DNA of 64,000 nt from Anisakis pegreffii (GCA_035041965.1 JAPYMA010000627.1:27897-91896); one strand, 5' to 3'; counted from the stretch's first letter, positions 51,083 to 64,000 are shown. Program-made: numbers and translations. The notes: generated by a model not told the origin, from the sequence alone.

Positions 51083-53280
51083 TACGGTAGATAATTATTA
51101 AACGATTATGACACAGCAAGAGTTCGCGTAAGAGAGAGATAGAGAACGCTAATCGAGAAGTAGTGAGAAGAACGTGAAGATAGATAGTGAGAATTGACCG
51201 AGGGGTGGTGCTAACGAGTAACAAAGCGAGCAAATCACACAATGACAGCTCTCTTGTAGAAACTACCGTAATCCAATTGTAATTATGTGTATAAATTAGG
51301 CGGATATTTGAAACAATTCATTGTATCTCATAAAAGCGTTAAGAATAACCTCAGGTCAACCTAAAATCCATGCGTTACAAAAATCAGAAAGCAGATAGGT
51401 GCGTCTGCTGGACATTTTGTAACTATTCCGATAGAATCAAATGTGAATAAAGTTTTGCGAAGACTTTGCGAAGGCTTTGCGAAGACTCGGTAGTAATCAA
51501 ATATGGGAGAGAGAGACTACCGTTATCGAGCTTGCCAGTATGATGAAGTCGGTCAGCTATATGAATGACCATTGGGAATTTAGATCTATATCAAGAATCA
51601 GGCATTATCCTCCCACAACATACATAACTTCGAAACTTCAAATAATTGTTGAGAGAGGATCTTTGGAGGAGATTCACTTTTATATTGCAGCGAAGACTAC
51701 GGACTTCTACAGATGGTGACTGTGAACAACTGTTCAGAGATTGTTTGCCAAGAAATTGACAAACAATATGATGTTAAGCATTTTTTCAGTTGACGACACT
51801 GTTCTGACTGATATCGATGTATTCGACTGTAAATTATATCTTGTGGCAGGCAGATGTAACGGCAGCAATTCGGGATAAGCATACGAATGATTCGTGTGCG
51901 AACGAAGGTTTTGCGAAGTGATAACCGATGATTTTGGCGAGCTGCGGCATTGCAGAAGCGGGCGTGCTTTTTTGACATTTTACTTTATTTGTGCGAATTT
52001 TCGGCATCTGCGACGAGTTTTCCAGTGAGTTTTTAATTGCGTTACCTCAGAATCTCATTGCATGTTATGTTTTGATTACGCGTTGCAGTTGGTGCCACTT
52101 TAGTTGCTTAACGGCCACGATAATATGTTATAAAGAGGCACTTTTTTATATTAAGATTCACAGAAATCATTCACTCTATCATGATATTACGTACTGTGCT
52201 TTCGTGTTTTCTTCTAAAACAACCCATGGTAATGTTGTATCTCAGATTGGTAAAATCACAACGTTATTTCGTTCGTGGGAACATTTTTTGCTGTGCTGTG
52301 CTCTAGGTAACACATTCAACTGTGAATGTGAACAAAACGCCGTTTTGATTTTACCAATCTAAAATACAAAATTACCCAATTCATTATTATACAGTTCAAC
52401 TAAGCAAACAGCTAAATTGTTCGTAATAATGTTATGGTACTTTTGCTGAAATCAGGCGCCACCGCGCTATCACAGATGCTCGTGTGCTCATACGCTTCAT
52501 ACATAAGTCGAAGCCTATGCGTTATCCTTATCACTGGGCTAAGCGTAAGTCTAAGCGTAAGCATACTACTGATTTGACTTCGAATTGCATATTTACGCAT
52601 GGGGCAAAGCGGTAATCTGAGCACATGGCGCCCGTTATCTGCAAAAGTGTCAATGTTATGTGCATCCCAGATGATTATGTTTGTGAACGAACATTTGTTG
52701 TTTTGTGCAGATAGGCGTTGTTGCTGTTGTTATTATTACGTGAGTGAAAGTTGTCATTATGGTGATAAAATCAAACGAGTAAGCAGAGTTGACATCTCGG
52801 TTGTGTGGTCTCAATTGGTGTTGCGATTATGTGGACTAGATACTAAGCTTTCACATTCCTTATAGTGCAACATGGTATGAGGCATTTAGCCGAGAAGGTT
52901 CATGCATGCCAAAAGACAACCGTTTATTACGGTTGTTCGCTCAGTTTCTTTGCCGTTTTCCTAACAAAAAGTTCTACAGCTGTCATCACCACGCTTCTAA
53001 TAGTACAACATGTACTATTTCATGTATTTCCATCTCGTTTGTCCACACCTTACATCCCCAAAACAGCAGAAGTGCCCATTTGTCGTGTCCACTTAAACAC
53101 GTAATAACCTGCATGCAACAATTATCTCTTGAAATCTGTCAGTTCTCATGTCTATCACATTCCTACCTATCTGTTCCACTAATGCTGATGTTAGCTGCAT
53201 TAGAAGCTTCAGTTATCTGACACTGATTGTCTTCGTTTGCAGTTTGACTCGCTTTTGTTCGTGATTCTTATTTGGTGGTG
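51083..53280. other. Non-coding stretch after the RTE element
   Basis: No exon is supported. A Cys-rich frame at 51991-52362 runs into a short inverted repeat and has no known motif. Short duplications occur, such as TTTGCGAAGACTTTGCGAAG near 51455. Confidence 0.35.
52244..52360. repeat. Short inverted-repeat element (20-bp arms, 117 bp overall)
   Basis: AGATTGGTAAAATCACAACG at the left end and CGTTTTGATTTTACCAATCT at the right end are reverse complements with one mismatch. The length and terminal position of the arms suggest a tiny fold-back transposon relic. Confidence 0.7.
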
Positions 53281-56001
53281 TTCAATTGTGGTGAATGAAT
53301 GAACGAACGAACGAGTGAAACACCACCCCGAGAGAGAGAATGGTGAAGAGAAATTGCTTTCTTTTGAGCTTAATCAAAAATATGTGTAATGCAAGAGATG
53401 GCAACAAGAAATTCGTTTTCTTCAAAATTAATAGCGGTCGTACTGAATGGCACTTGAGGGTGTAAGACCTGTTAGTAAACGTCAGAAGTGAGATGTGAAG
53501 ATCTGTTGAATTATGATAACGTTTAACTTACAAAGCGATAACCTTGGCGAACAGTCCTCGGGATCTACTCAACATCTCACTTGTAATACGTCGCAGAAAT
53601 GCTGAAAACTTGAACGTTCTGAAATAGTGTGCCTAGGTTCATGTATTTCTGTAGTTATGTGTATGGGAAATGAAGGAGGTGTTTTTGGAGAATGAGTATC
53701 ATCAAAACGATCAAGAACACATGTGTGTTATGTGAGCGACATGCATGCAGGCAGACGGTAACCATATAAGTATACATTCTTCGTATAAACAACAAATGAG
53801 CATCATGATCATTATATGAGCATGTTCTTGGCCTGTTATTGGTTATTCGTAGAGGCGAGGCAAAGAGAAAAATAAAGTGAAACACAACGGAAACAGCCGG
53901 GCTAGGTGCTATTGGTCAGTGAGTACCATAAGATGGTTGGACGAGCAAGCAAGTAGGGAGGCAGTTTTTACGACAAATAGTAGCTGCAGCAATAAGAGAG
54001 CGACAAGAAACGAGTGGATTGAACGAATAAATGAACGGTGATACTAGTAGGCCAACCAAATTGTCACATATGCAATCGAAGCAAATCATTCAGATTTGAA
54101 GATAACACGACCAACTTGAGCCAGCTTAACACCGAACAGTCTGAGCAAGCCAAATGAGGCAATGCCGAAAAAGATTGACGAACACAAGCATGCAGGAAAT
54201 GGCAGACTAAACGTATGCAAGGAAGCATGCTTACTCATTATTTATTGATCAGTAACGTTTGTTATCTGACGTAAAAGAAGAACGAGGGAAAAAGTTGCAT
54301 TGGTTATTTATTCATTAATTGATGGGGATCGAAGGAATGAGTCGTCAGTTTATTCATTACATTCGAAATTCATTTCTTCTTTTATTGCGTTTCTGGTAGC
54401 ATTCTTAATAATAATGTTCTCTAACATCCATCCATCGATCAGTTTCTTTGTCTATCTATCTGTCACATAAATAGCAGCTAGTTAGTTAGTTGACTCAAAC
54501 AGCACTCCCTCTTTTCCTTCATCCGTTCCTTATTCCAAGATGCGATAGATGCAGCAGGAGCAGCAACAGTAAGAAAGATGAATACGTTCAGCGAGCACAT
54601 GGATGAGATTGTTCAAAGAAAAAGGCTATAGTTTATAGTGAAGGAATATATTTTTACGTGTATCGATGTATATACAATTCATATATATAAACGTAGTCTA
54701 GTTCATCCAAGTATAGATACGAGTATATATGTATAGGCTGTAAAAGGATGAATGCATAAATGTTAGAGAGATATATATGTGAGAGTATGATATATATTCG
54801 TGTTTGTCTATATATGTACAGAACAGAATCTACAAGCTGTGAATAAAAGCTTGGGGCAGTCTTCTTCATCAGTTCAGCCAATACCACTGTTATCCATCCA
54901 TCCATATTATCGTCTATATACGAAAACGAAGAATATTTTCCTCTATATTTTTAGCAATCGATCAGTCTATCCATCTAACTACCTAACTATTATATATGTA
55001 TATATGTATGTATATATAAACGGTATCAATCATCATCAATAATTCATCTTATCATTAATATTCTTATCAGCATTGTTATTACTATTGTTGTTATTCCCGG
55101 TAAAATATTTAGACTGTTTGTTAATTTGTTGCCAAACGTCAATTATTATTAGTATTGTTGTTGTTGTTTCTACTGCTGCTATTACTGTTGACACGTTGTG
55201 GTCGTTTCAATAAGACGGCAGCAAAATATTATATCAACCTTAATCATTTTCACTGTCAGCATCGATCTATCGCTCGTCCATTCATCTATCCAACCATTCG
55301 TTTATTCATAATCTGTCGTTTCACCGATCTGTTGACCTATGGCATTGATTTATCCATATTGATCACTTATTTGTCCGGCTTGCTACGAGCAGCTCTAAAA
55401 AATTGAAAATAATTTGATTCAAAGTGACTAAACACTATTCCACCGCAATCCACTCCACTCCACTCTGCTCAGCTCTGTTCTCTTCACCTCGCTCATGCAG
55501 CACGTTCAAAATTGAGTAATAATGCCATGAGTCATGTCATTGGCACATTAGCTGTCAGGCACCGAGTTGGCTGAATAGAGAATATATTTTCCGTTGACGT
55601 TCTTATTGTCGTTGTTATTTGATTCCTATTATTATTATTGTTATTATTACCATCTGATAATTTCTAACCAAAGCCGTTGTTTATTCGACGGTTGATTCAT
55701 TTAATTGATCTCTCTGTATTGATTATTTACATTTAAACCAAACTACGTCATCTACCTACTACTTATATGAAACATTTTCATATATATATATGTATTTTTT
55801 ATTGTTATAATTTTATTGAATAATTACTAGTAATAATAACTGTTATTGTCATCACTGTTATTAATATTATCCTTATGTGTTGTCCAGCATCGATATTTGC
55901 TCCTTCATTAAGGGCCAGCCTCTACGAGGGCATTATTCATACGTCATTACATAAAATTAGGCAACTTGTATTACGGCGACTGGCTTCAGTATATTTTGTA
56001 C

Positions 56002-56034
<33 letters not shown>

Positions 56035-59000
56035 GTTGTTGTTATCTGTTTGTTTTTTGGTTGCATTCACTTGAAACATCCCAGAAAATGTAACTTTTCG
56101 CAAAATTAATTGATATTAATGATTTGAATCTTGCAATGAGAATATTATAATATTCTGAGTGAGAAACTGATGGGCAGGTTGTTGATGCGTGCATGCCGTG
56201 CCGCCTGTATGTTTATTTGTTTGGAATTTTGATATGAAAATTTAGATACATGAAAAAGAAAAAATAAAAGAAAAACTCGTAACTTATTTACGTGTGCAGT
56301 ACAATTTCATATGATTGATCTTTTGTGATTATTCAATATTCGATTCATAGATAAAATTCTTGCGCGCAATTTTGAGTCTGAGTTTGAACTGCAGCATGAG
56401 TCTAAGTCTGATCATCTATTTCATCGTCAAATGTTCATGATAGAAAGAATGGTGGTGCAGTGTTCAAAAGATGCTCATCGGCCATGTATATGTATGAATA
56501 ATAATGGTGTTTATCAAACGAGAATTGTTTCGGTCAGAATGTAACGGAATGCTTCATTTCTGTGATTTCAAAATTCGTTCATATCTTTAATGTTTTATCT
56601 TGATTTGATTTAAACTTATTTCACTTTTCTTCAGTCATTCGTTCATCCATCCATTAATCAATCAGTCGGTCGTTTTGTCATTTTTTAAATGGAAAAAGTT
56701 TTCCTTTTCCTTCCTCATTCCATCGTCCTTATTATTGATGAACGAATCCATGAACAGTTTGATTACATAGTTTTCCTCTTATCACTATTTTCTTTTTTAT
56801 CACACCGATAGATTATTCGTATTGTTATTGTTGAAGTGGAGTAGTTCGTGTAGAGGATCGATTCTGTCGTGTCCAAATAAATGTCAGCACTCAGGTTAAT
56901 CAGCGTTGGATGTATGGACAAATGTCGGAAGCTTGAGCGTAAGATGAAGGGCAAGCACGAGTGTGAGCTGATCTGTTACCATACGGCTAAGGATAAGTGA
57001 AGAGTTGAGCCAGTTAAAACGTTTGACTCGTCAACAATTTTTTGTGAGCCCATTGTACTTTATGGAATGGTATGGTATGATGTGGTATTATAATTATTTT
57101 ATTCAAAAGATCGGAGTCGAAATTAAATTAGAATTTAATTGAACCAGATGGAATGGAATATTCAAATTTTATTTCATTTTTATTGCGGCTTTACATAACA
57201 ATTGTCTGCAGTCATGAATTTGGTGCAATATCCATGTGTCTGTCGTTGTAAAATATGCATGAATAAAGAAATAAACGCCTGCCTGTATGTGGGTGTGAGT
57301 GTGTGTGCTGATGCGTTCGTATAAGAGGAAGAATAATGATAATGATGATAAACGAGAGAGAAGTTTTGTGTGCTTGGTTGGTATATGATGAAATTGTGAT
57401 TGATGGTAAACGATTGCCAACATTACTTCATTCGAATCTTACGAAATAATCCGATTCGAAATTTTGGTAATTACCCAAAAAGTCGAAAAATTGTTGGAAC
57501 AGAAATTCGGTAGGTTAGAATCGTTGTGGTGAAGTGAACGCATGACAAGTAGTGATCAGTATGACAATCATAATTTAATCATATCAAAACATTCCAGTTT
57601 TCATCACTTTTATTACTTTTCATCGACACTGTCATCATTCTGTTTTGTGTTATCTCGTCTCGTCCAGTCTCTTGTCATGCTTTCAGTCGTTATCACGGCA
57701 TTTCTCAGTGTAGCTCCATTTATGTTTTTATTCATCTATCTGTTCAAATTAAGTATCAGTCTAATAGTCGTTGCCCATTGAATTGGTATTGTTCGCATGA
57801 GACAAGTTCATTTGCTTGATTTAATTAAATGCAATATTAATATTAATAATTAAAATGATAAGTATGAAATATAATATGTAAATTGTACATATTTGGATGA
57901 AGGAGCGAATGTGATTGCATATTTTGTTGGAAATGTTTTGGAATGAACATGTGAATGTATGATATATCGTATGGGCGGATGATAGAAGAGAAAAATGTTT
58001 TATTATTATTTCATCGAAGACATGAATTTAATAATTCCCGGAAAATGTGTGTTTTTGGTACGTATTTTTGAAAAATTACTGAACAGATTGATAGGCAGAA
58101 AGATGCGTGTGCATATAAATATGTAGGAGATGAATTCGATGTGCGTAGGCATGGATGAGCACAAAAGACTGATATGGTGCTCAATTTATTATTGTAGAAT
58201 TATTGTACACTTGCTCTAATGGTTCGCACGGTTGCTACCGTTCTCATTTGTTCATTGTCATGTAATCATATCACGTTCTCGTAATCACTTTCTTCAGGTA
58301 CTGATATGCTGCTTTGCTACTGCTATACCTCTGTGACCCATCCTCCCTCACTGATTATCTTTTAGGAAGCATCGATTTATTTTATTTTACATTTACCTTT
58401 GTACGATTTCCCCATTGTTCCATATGTTGACGACATTTCTGCTCGTGTTTCGCTGTCTGTGGAGACGGTTTACACCAGTATAGAATTTACGACTTCACAT
58501 AGTATTCAGGTTTGTCCGGATAGTTCTCCTAGTAGATCTGTCTGTCCTTGTTATTGTTTTGGTCTTCCCAACAGATGGCAAACTTATTAGTGAAAGTGAG
58601 GGGAGAGTGAAGAAAGGGATGGATTTGGGGTGTCTGTATGGGGATTAGTTATTATTTGGCAGTATTTTTCGCAACAGATCAGTGATATTTTCAGGCGGTT
58701 GTATGTTGCTTACCCATTCAAAATTTTCGGGTTATGAATGCATGCATTCGTAAATGTGATTGTTCATTTATGTGTATGTGTGTGTGTGGTCACTGCTCTT
58801 TTCGTAAATAACTCTTAAGCTAGTGCACACGTACTACATAAATTATGTTCATTTGTGGGTGGTGTGCATGGGTGAAAGAATGGAGTAGAATATGTGAATA
58901 CAAATAAACTGGATGATTAGCGAGCATCTCGACGCTTCTTGCGAGAGCCTTCATGCTGCTCTTTGTTATTGCTGTTGTTCACTATTAGGTGTTCTTATTA

Positions 59001-59944
59001 ATTTATGTTAGTTATTGATTCAGCGGACGAATCAGTTGATTCTTTTTAATTGGTATATCTGGTTGATATTGTGCGATTCTAGCGTATGTTGTAATACACC
59101 ATTAATTCATGAAGCATAGCAAATTTCTGAGAGGTACTGTTGAAAGGGTTATTATGTGCGGAGTTGATGAAGCAACGATGCCTTCCTGTGGTCATGTCTG
59201 TTTCAGCTGAACTGGGATGCTCAACGATCAACTGAAACATCGTCGAAATTGTTACCTGTACGGCTCATCAAGTCATCTGCTAACATACACCATCAGCCAC
59301 GTCATCGAACCATGATAGAACTGAATGGCTGAATATAGGGAAACATTACGATGGAAAGAATGCACATTGATGAAGTCGCCTCTTTGGTGCTTTGCAGTTT
59401 AAAAAATCTTCATGATGCGGCTTGCTAAATATGCGAATGACAATAAGATACTGATCGTACTGTCAATGTGATGTGAATTGTATCTATTATAAATGGTAAT
59501 GCGAGTGAGTATTGTAATATCAGAGCAATCAATCAACTGATATAAGTAAATAGTATTTTAAATATGAACAATAACGTACTAGTAGTTGTAGAAGTAGATG
59601 CTATTGAATTACTACTGTTTTGCATGTGGAAGAACGCGGACTTCTGTCTGGTTGTCTGAACTGAGTTAGTGTTGATTTGATTTCATATTTTGGTGCTGGA
59701 TGGATTGATAGTTAGAATAGTATTTGTCTGCCTCCCTCCCTAGTATTAGAATAGTATTTGTCTGCCTGCCGCCTGCGTGCATGCTTGCTTGCCTGCATTG
59801 ATCGCCGTTTTTTTTATTTCTTCGATTTAGTTTCATTCGTTAATTCTTCACCGTTACAATTCCAGACTGCTTCGTTCATTCAGTCTTTCCATTCATTCCA
59901 CTATTAATTCTAGTCTTTCCATCGAAATTTTTCAGTCCATGTTT
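53281..59944. other. Gene-poor, microsatellite-rich region beside the satellite
   Basis: I find no supported exon in 6.7 kb. The sequence is full of short simple repeats: GAAC/GAAT units near 53296, TATATA-type runs at 54650-55020, TTA/TTG triplets near 55030-55200 and 56003-56045, and CATCCATC words. A 21-bp direct repeat (TTAGAATAGTATTTGTCTGCC) occurs near 59712 and 59746. It might be part of a large intron or a heterochromatin border. Confidence 0.45.
56003..56045. repeat. TTA/TTG trinucleotide microsatellite
   Basis: About ten TTA units pass into TTG units. The run lies in the gene-poor region. Confidence 0.85.
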
Positions 59945-62900
59945 AGGTCCTAAGCTTTCAGAATCGTATATATGTTGTCTGGCGATTTTTCCTAGTTCAA
60001 AAGTTATAGGCTAATTTTTACTACTATATCATTTAGCTATCGCCAAGCCCTATATCATGTGTACTACATTCGATCTACCTGTGTGCTCAGATTTGATCGG
60101 TGAGGGTATAATCTGTTGACATCATTGAATAGTCAAGGTCCTACGCTTTCAGAATCATATATATGTTGTCTGGCGATTTTTCCTAGTTCAAAAGTTATAG
60201 GTTAATTTTTACTACTACATCTCTTAGATATCGCCAAGCCCTATATCATGTGTACTACATTCGATCTACCTGTATCCTCAGATTTGATCGGTGAGGGTAT
60301 AATCTGTTGACATCATTGAATAGCAGAGGTTCTCAGCTTTCAGAATCATATATATGTTGTCGGGCGATTTTTCCTAGTTCAAAAGTTATAGGTTAATTTT
60401 TACTACTATATCATTTAGCTATCGCCAAGCCCTATATCATGTGTACTACATTCGATCTACCTGTGTGCTCAGATTTGATCGGTGAGGGTATAATCTGTTG
60501 ACATCGTTGAATAGCAAAGGTCCTAAGCTTTCAGAATCATCTATATGTTGTCTGGCGATTTTTCCTAGTTCAAAAGTTATAGGTTAATTTTTACTACTAT
60601 ATCATTTAGCTATCGCCAAGCCCTATATCATGTGTACTACATTCGATCTACCTGTGTCCTCAGATTTGATCAGTAAGGGTATAATCTGTTGACATCATTG
60701 AATAGCAGAGGTCCTCTGCTTACAGAATCATATATATGTTGTCGGGTGATTTTTCCTAGTTCAAAAGTTATAGGTTAATTTTTACTACTATATCATTTAG
60801 CTATCGCCAAGCCCTATATCATGTGTACTACATTCGATCTACCTGTGTGCTCAGATTTGATCGGTGAGGGTATAATCTGTTGACATCGTTGAATAGCAAA
60901 GGTCCTCTGCTTACAGAATCATATATATGTTGTCGGGTGATTTTTCCTAGTTCAAAAGTTATAGGTTAATTTTTACTACTACATCTCTTAGATATCGCCA
61001 AGCCCTATATCATGTGTACTACATTCGATCTACCTGTATCCTCAGATTTGATCGGTGAGGGTATAATCTGTTGACATCGTTGAATAGCAAAGGTCCTAAG
61101 CTTTCAGAATCGTATATATGTTGTCTGGCGATTTTTCCTAGTTCAAAAGTTATAGGCTAATTTTTACTACTATATCATTTAGCTATCGCCAAGCCCTATA
61201 TCATGTGTACTACATTCGATCTACCTGTGTCCTCAGATTTGATCAGTAAGGGTATAATCTGTTGACATCATTGAATAGCAGAGGTACTCAGCTTTCAGAG
61301 TCATATATATGTTGTTGAGCGATTTTTCCTAGTTCAAAAGTTATAGGTTAATTTTTACTACTATATCATTTAGCTATCGCCAAGCCCTATATCATGTGTA
61401 CTACATTCGATCTACCTGTGTGCTCAGATTTGATCGGTGAGGGTATAATCTGTTGACATCGTTGAATAGCAAAGGTCCTAAGCTTTCAGAATCATCTATA
61501 TGTTGTCTGGCGATTTTTCCTAGTTCAAAAGTTATAGGTTAATTTTTACTACTATATCATTTAGCTATCGCCAAGCCCTATATCATGTGTACTACATTCG
61601 ATCTACCTGTGTCCTCAGATTTGATCAGTAAGGGTATAATCTGTTGACATCATTGAATAGCAGAGCTCCTCTGCTTACAGAATCATATATATGTTGTCGG
61701 GTGATTTTTCCTAGTTCAAAAGTTATAGGTTAATTTTTACTACTATATCATTTAGCTATCGCCAAGCCCTATATCATGTGTACTACATTCGATCTACCTG
61801 TGTGCTCAGATTTGATCGGTGAGGGTATAATCTGTTGACATCGTTGAATAGCAAAGGTCCTCTGCTTACAGAATCATATATATGTTGTCGGGTGATTTTT
61901 CCTAGTTCAAAAGTTATAGGTTAATTTTTACTACTACATCTCTTAGATATCGCCAAGCCCTATATCATGTGTACTACATTCGATCTACCTGTATCCTCAG
62001 ATTTGATCGGTGAGGGTATAATCTGTTGACATCGTTGAATAGCAAAGGTCCTAAGCTTTCAGAATCGTATATATGTTGTCTGGCGATTTTTCCTAGTTCA
62101 AAAGTTATAGGCTAATTTTTACTACTATATCATTTAGCTATCGCCAAGCCCTATATCATGTGTACTACATTCGATCTACCTGTGTCCTCAGATTTGATCA
62201 GTAAGGGTATAATCTGTTGACATCATTGAATAGCAGAGGTACTCAGCTTTCAGAGTCATATATATGTTGTTGAGCGATTTTTCCTAGTTCAAAAGTTATA
62301 GGCTAATTTTTACTACTATATCATTTAGCTATCGCCAAGCCCTATATCATGTGTACTACATTCGATCTACCTGTGTGCTCAGATTTGATCGGTGAGGGTA
62401 TAATCTGTTGACATCGTTGAATAGCAAAGGTCCTAAGCTTTCAGAATCATCTATATGTTGTCTGGCGATTTTTCCTAGTTCAAAAGTTATAGGTTAATTT
62501 TTACTACTATATCATTTAGCTATCGCCAAGCCCTATATCATGTGTACTACATTCGATCTACCTGTGTCCTCAGATTTGATCAGTAAGGGTATAATCTGTT
62601 GACATCATTGAATAGCAGAGCTCCTCTGCTTACAGAATCATATATATGTTGTCGGGTGATTTTTCCTAGTTCAAAAGTTATAGGTTAATTTTTACTACTA
62701 TATCATTTAGCTATCGCCAAGCCCTATATCATGTGTACTACATTCGATCTACCTGTGTGCTCAGATTTGATCGGTGAGGGTATAATCTGTTGACATCGTT
62801 GAATAGCAAAGGTCCTCTGCTTACAGAATCATATATATGTTGTCGGGCGATTTTTCCTAGTTCAAAAGTTATAGGTTAATTTTTACTACTACATCTCTTA

Positions 62901-64000
62901 GATATCGCCAAGCCCTATATCATGTGTACTACATTCGATCTACCTGTGTCCTCAGATTTGATCAGTAAGGGTATAATCTGTTGACATCATTGAATAGCAG
63001 AGGTCCTCTGCTTACAGAATCATATATATGTTGTCGGGTGATTTTTCCTAGTTCAAAAGTTATAGGTTAATTTTTACTACTATATCATTTAGCTATCGCC
63101 AAGCCCTATATCATGTGTACTACATTCGATCTACCTGTGTCCTCAGATTTGATCAGTAAGGGTATAATCTGTTGACATCATTGAATAGCAGAGCTCCTCT
63201 GCTTACAGAATCATATATATGTTGTCGGGTGATTTTTCCTAGTTCAAAAGTTATAGGTTAATTTTTACTACTATATCATTTAGCTATCGCCAAGCCCTAT
63301 ATCATGTGTACTACATTCGATCTACCTGTGTGCTCAGATTTGATCGGTGAGGGTATAATCTGTTGACATCGTTGAATAGCAAAGGTCCTAAGCTTTCAGA
63401 ATCGTATATATGTTGTCTCGCGATTTTTCCTAGTTCAAAAGTTATAGGTTAATTTTTACTACTATATCATTTAGCTATCGCCAAGCCCTATATCATGTGT
63501 ACTACATTCGATCTACCTGTGTCCTCAGATTTGATCAGTAAGGGTATAATCTGTTGACATCATTGAATAGCAGAGCTCCTCTGCTTACAGAATCATATAT
63601 ATGTTGTCGGGTGATTTTTCCTAGTTCAAAAGTTATAGGTTAATTTTTACTACTATATCATTTAGCTATCGCCAAGCCCTATATCATGTGTACTACATTC
63701 GATCTACCTGTGTGCTCAGATTTGATCGGTGAGGGTATAATCTGTTGACATCGTTGAATAGCAAAGGTCCTCTGCTTACAGAATCATATATATGTTGTCG
63801 GGTGATTTTTCCTAGTTCAAAAGTTATAGGTTAATTTTTACTACTACATCTCTTAGATATCGCCAAGCCCTATATCATGTGTACTACATTCGATCTACCT
63901 GTATCCTCAGATTTGATCGGTGAGGGTATAATCTGTTGACATCGTTGAATAGCAAAGGTCCTCTGCTTACAGAATCATATATATGTTGTCGGGCGATTTT
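59945..64000. repeat. Satellite array, 191-bp monomer with five-monomer (955-bp) higher-order period
   Basis: Monomers start with AGGTCC-like words at 59945, 60137, 60327, 60518, 60709, 60900, 61091, 61282, 61473, 61664, 61855, 62046, 62237, 62428, 62619, 62810, 63001, 63192, 63383, 63574, 63765 and 63956 (the last cut by the window edge). Spacing is 190-192 bp, then exactly 191. Monomer types differ at fixed places: after AGGTCC (TAAGCTTTC, TCTGCTTAC or ACTCAGCTTTC), at CTGGCGA/CGGGTGA/TGAGCGA, and at ACATCTCTTAGAT versus ATATCATTTAGCT. The order of types repeats every five monomers: 60518-61472 and 61473-62427 correspond unit by unit, and the pattern becomes rearranged after about 63000. 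Each monomer includes TGGCGAT and ATCGCCA about 60 bp apart, able to pair. No open frame persists. Confidence 0.97.

Noticed and set aside
51991..52362. 123-codon Cys-rich open frame
   Set aside because: No known motif; its end overlaps the 52244-52360 inverted repeat, and flanking sequence gives no exon structure.
57463..57482. GGTAATTACCCAA, similar to part of the nematode spliced leader
   Set aside because: Only about 12 bases agree, the remaining leader and the donor site of an SL RNA are absent.
59945..64000. CRISPR-like array
   Set aside because: The units are whole 191-bp tandem copies without unique spacers, in a eukaryotic genome.

Overview
This is a eukaryotic window, most likely from a nematode. 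The evidence is the many short to medium GT-AG introns with T-rich TTTCAG-type acceptors, three start codons placed just behind a bare acceptor (as expected for spliced-leader trans-splicing), a three-TOG-domain XMAP215 protein that reads like C. elegans ZYG-9, and TTAGGC-type (nematode telomere-like) units inside a repeated element. The AT-rich composition and the RTE-type LINE debris fit a parasitic nematode, but I cannot name a species or clade. Every real gene is split into exons, so single long ORFs say little here; I rebuilt genes by joining exons whose splice phases agree.

Layout. 1-1.1 kb: 5' end of an unidentified minus-strand gene that leaves the window. 2.4-2.7 kb: a terminal-inverted-repeat element, copy 1. 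3.5-5.6 kb: a complete plus-strand 3-hydroxyacyl-CoA dehydratase gene (7 exons, 219 aa). 7.4-10.9 kb: a complete plus-strand SEC14-like CRAL-TRIO/GOLD gene (8 exons, 394 aa) with a dead RTE fragment in its first intron. It converges tail to tail on a complete minus-strand TRM13 tRNA methyltransferase gene at 11.1-14.4 kb (8 exons, 436 aa, one GC-AG intron). 14.4-16.4 kb: non-coding, with a striking 39-bp-arm hairpin. 16.4-29.8 kb: minus-strand XMAP215/ZYG-9 microtubule polymerase gene (32 exons found, about 1519 aa, first exon not found), with copy 2 of the inverted-repeat element in an intron. 33.4-43.9 kb: minus-strand HPS5-like BLOC-2 gene (27 exons, about 1521 aa). 45.2-47.0 kb: complete minus-strand TRAP-gamma (SSR3) gene (4 exons, 181 aa). 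49.1-50.7 kb: a 5'-truncated, decayed RTE LINE on the minus strand. 51-59.9 kb: no gene that I can support, rich in microsatellites and short duplications. 59.9-64.0 kb: a tandem satellite of about 191 bp per unit with a five-unit higher-order period (955 bp), running off the right edge.

Functionally the genes are housekeeping and unrelated by pathway: very-long-chain fatty acid elongation, lipid or vesicle trafficking, tRNA 2'-O-methylation, spindle/centrosome microtubule growth, lysosome-related organelle biogenesis and ER translocation. Four of them (TRAP-gamma, HPS5, ZYG-9, TRM13) lie head to tail on the minus strand, but the gaps (about 1.3-4 kb) are long for a classical nematode operon. 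The most unusual features are the higher-order satellite, the near-perfect long hairpin at 15.7 kb, and the paired inverted-repeat elements carrying telomere-like units.
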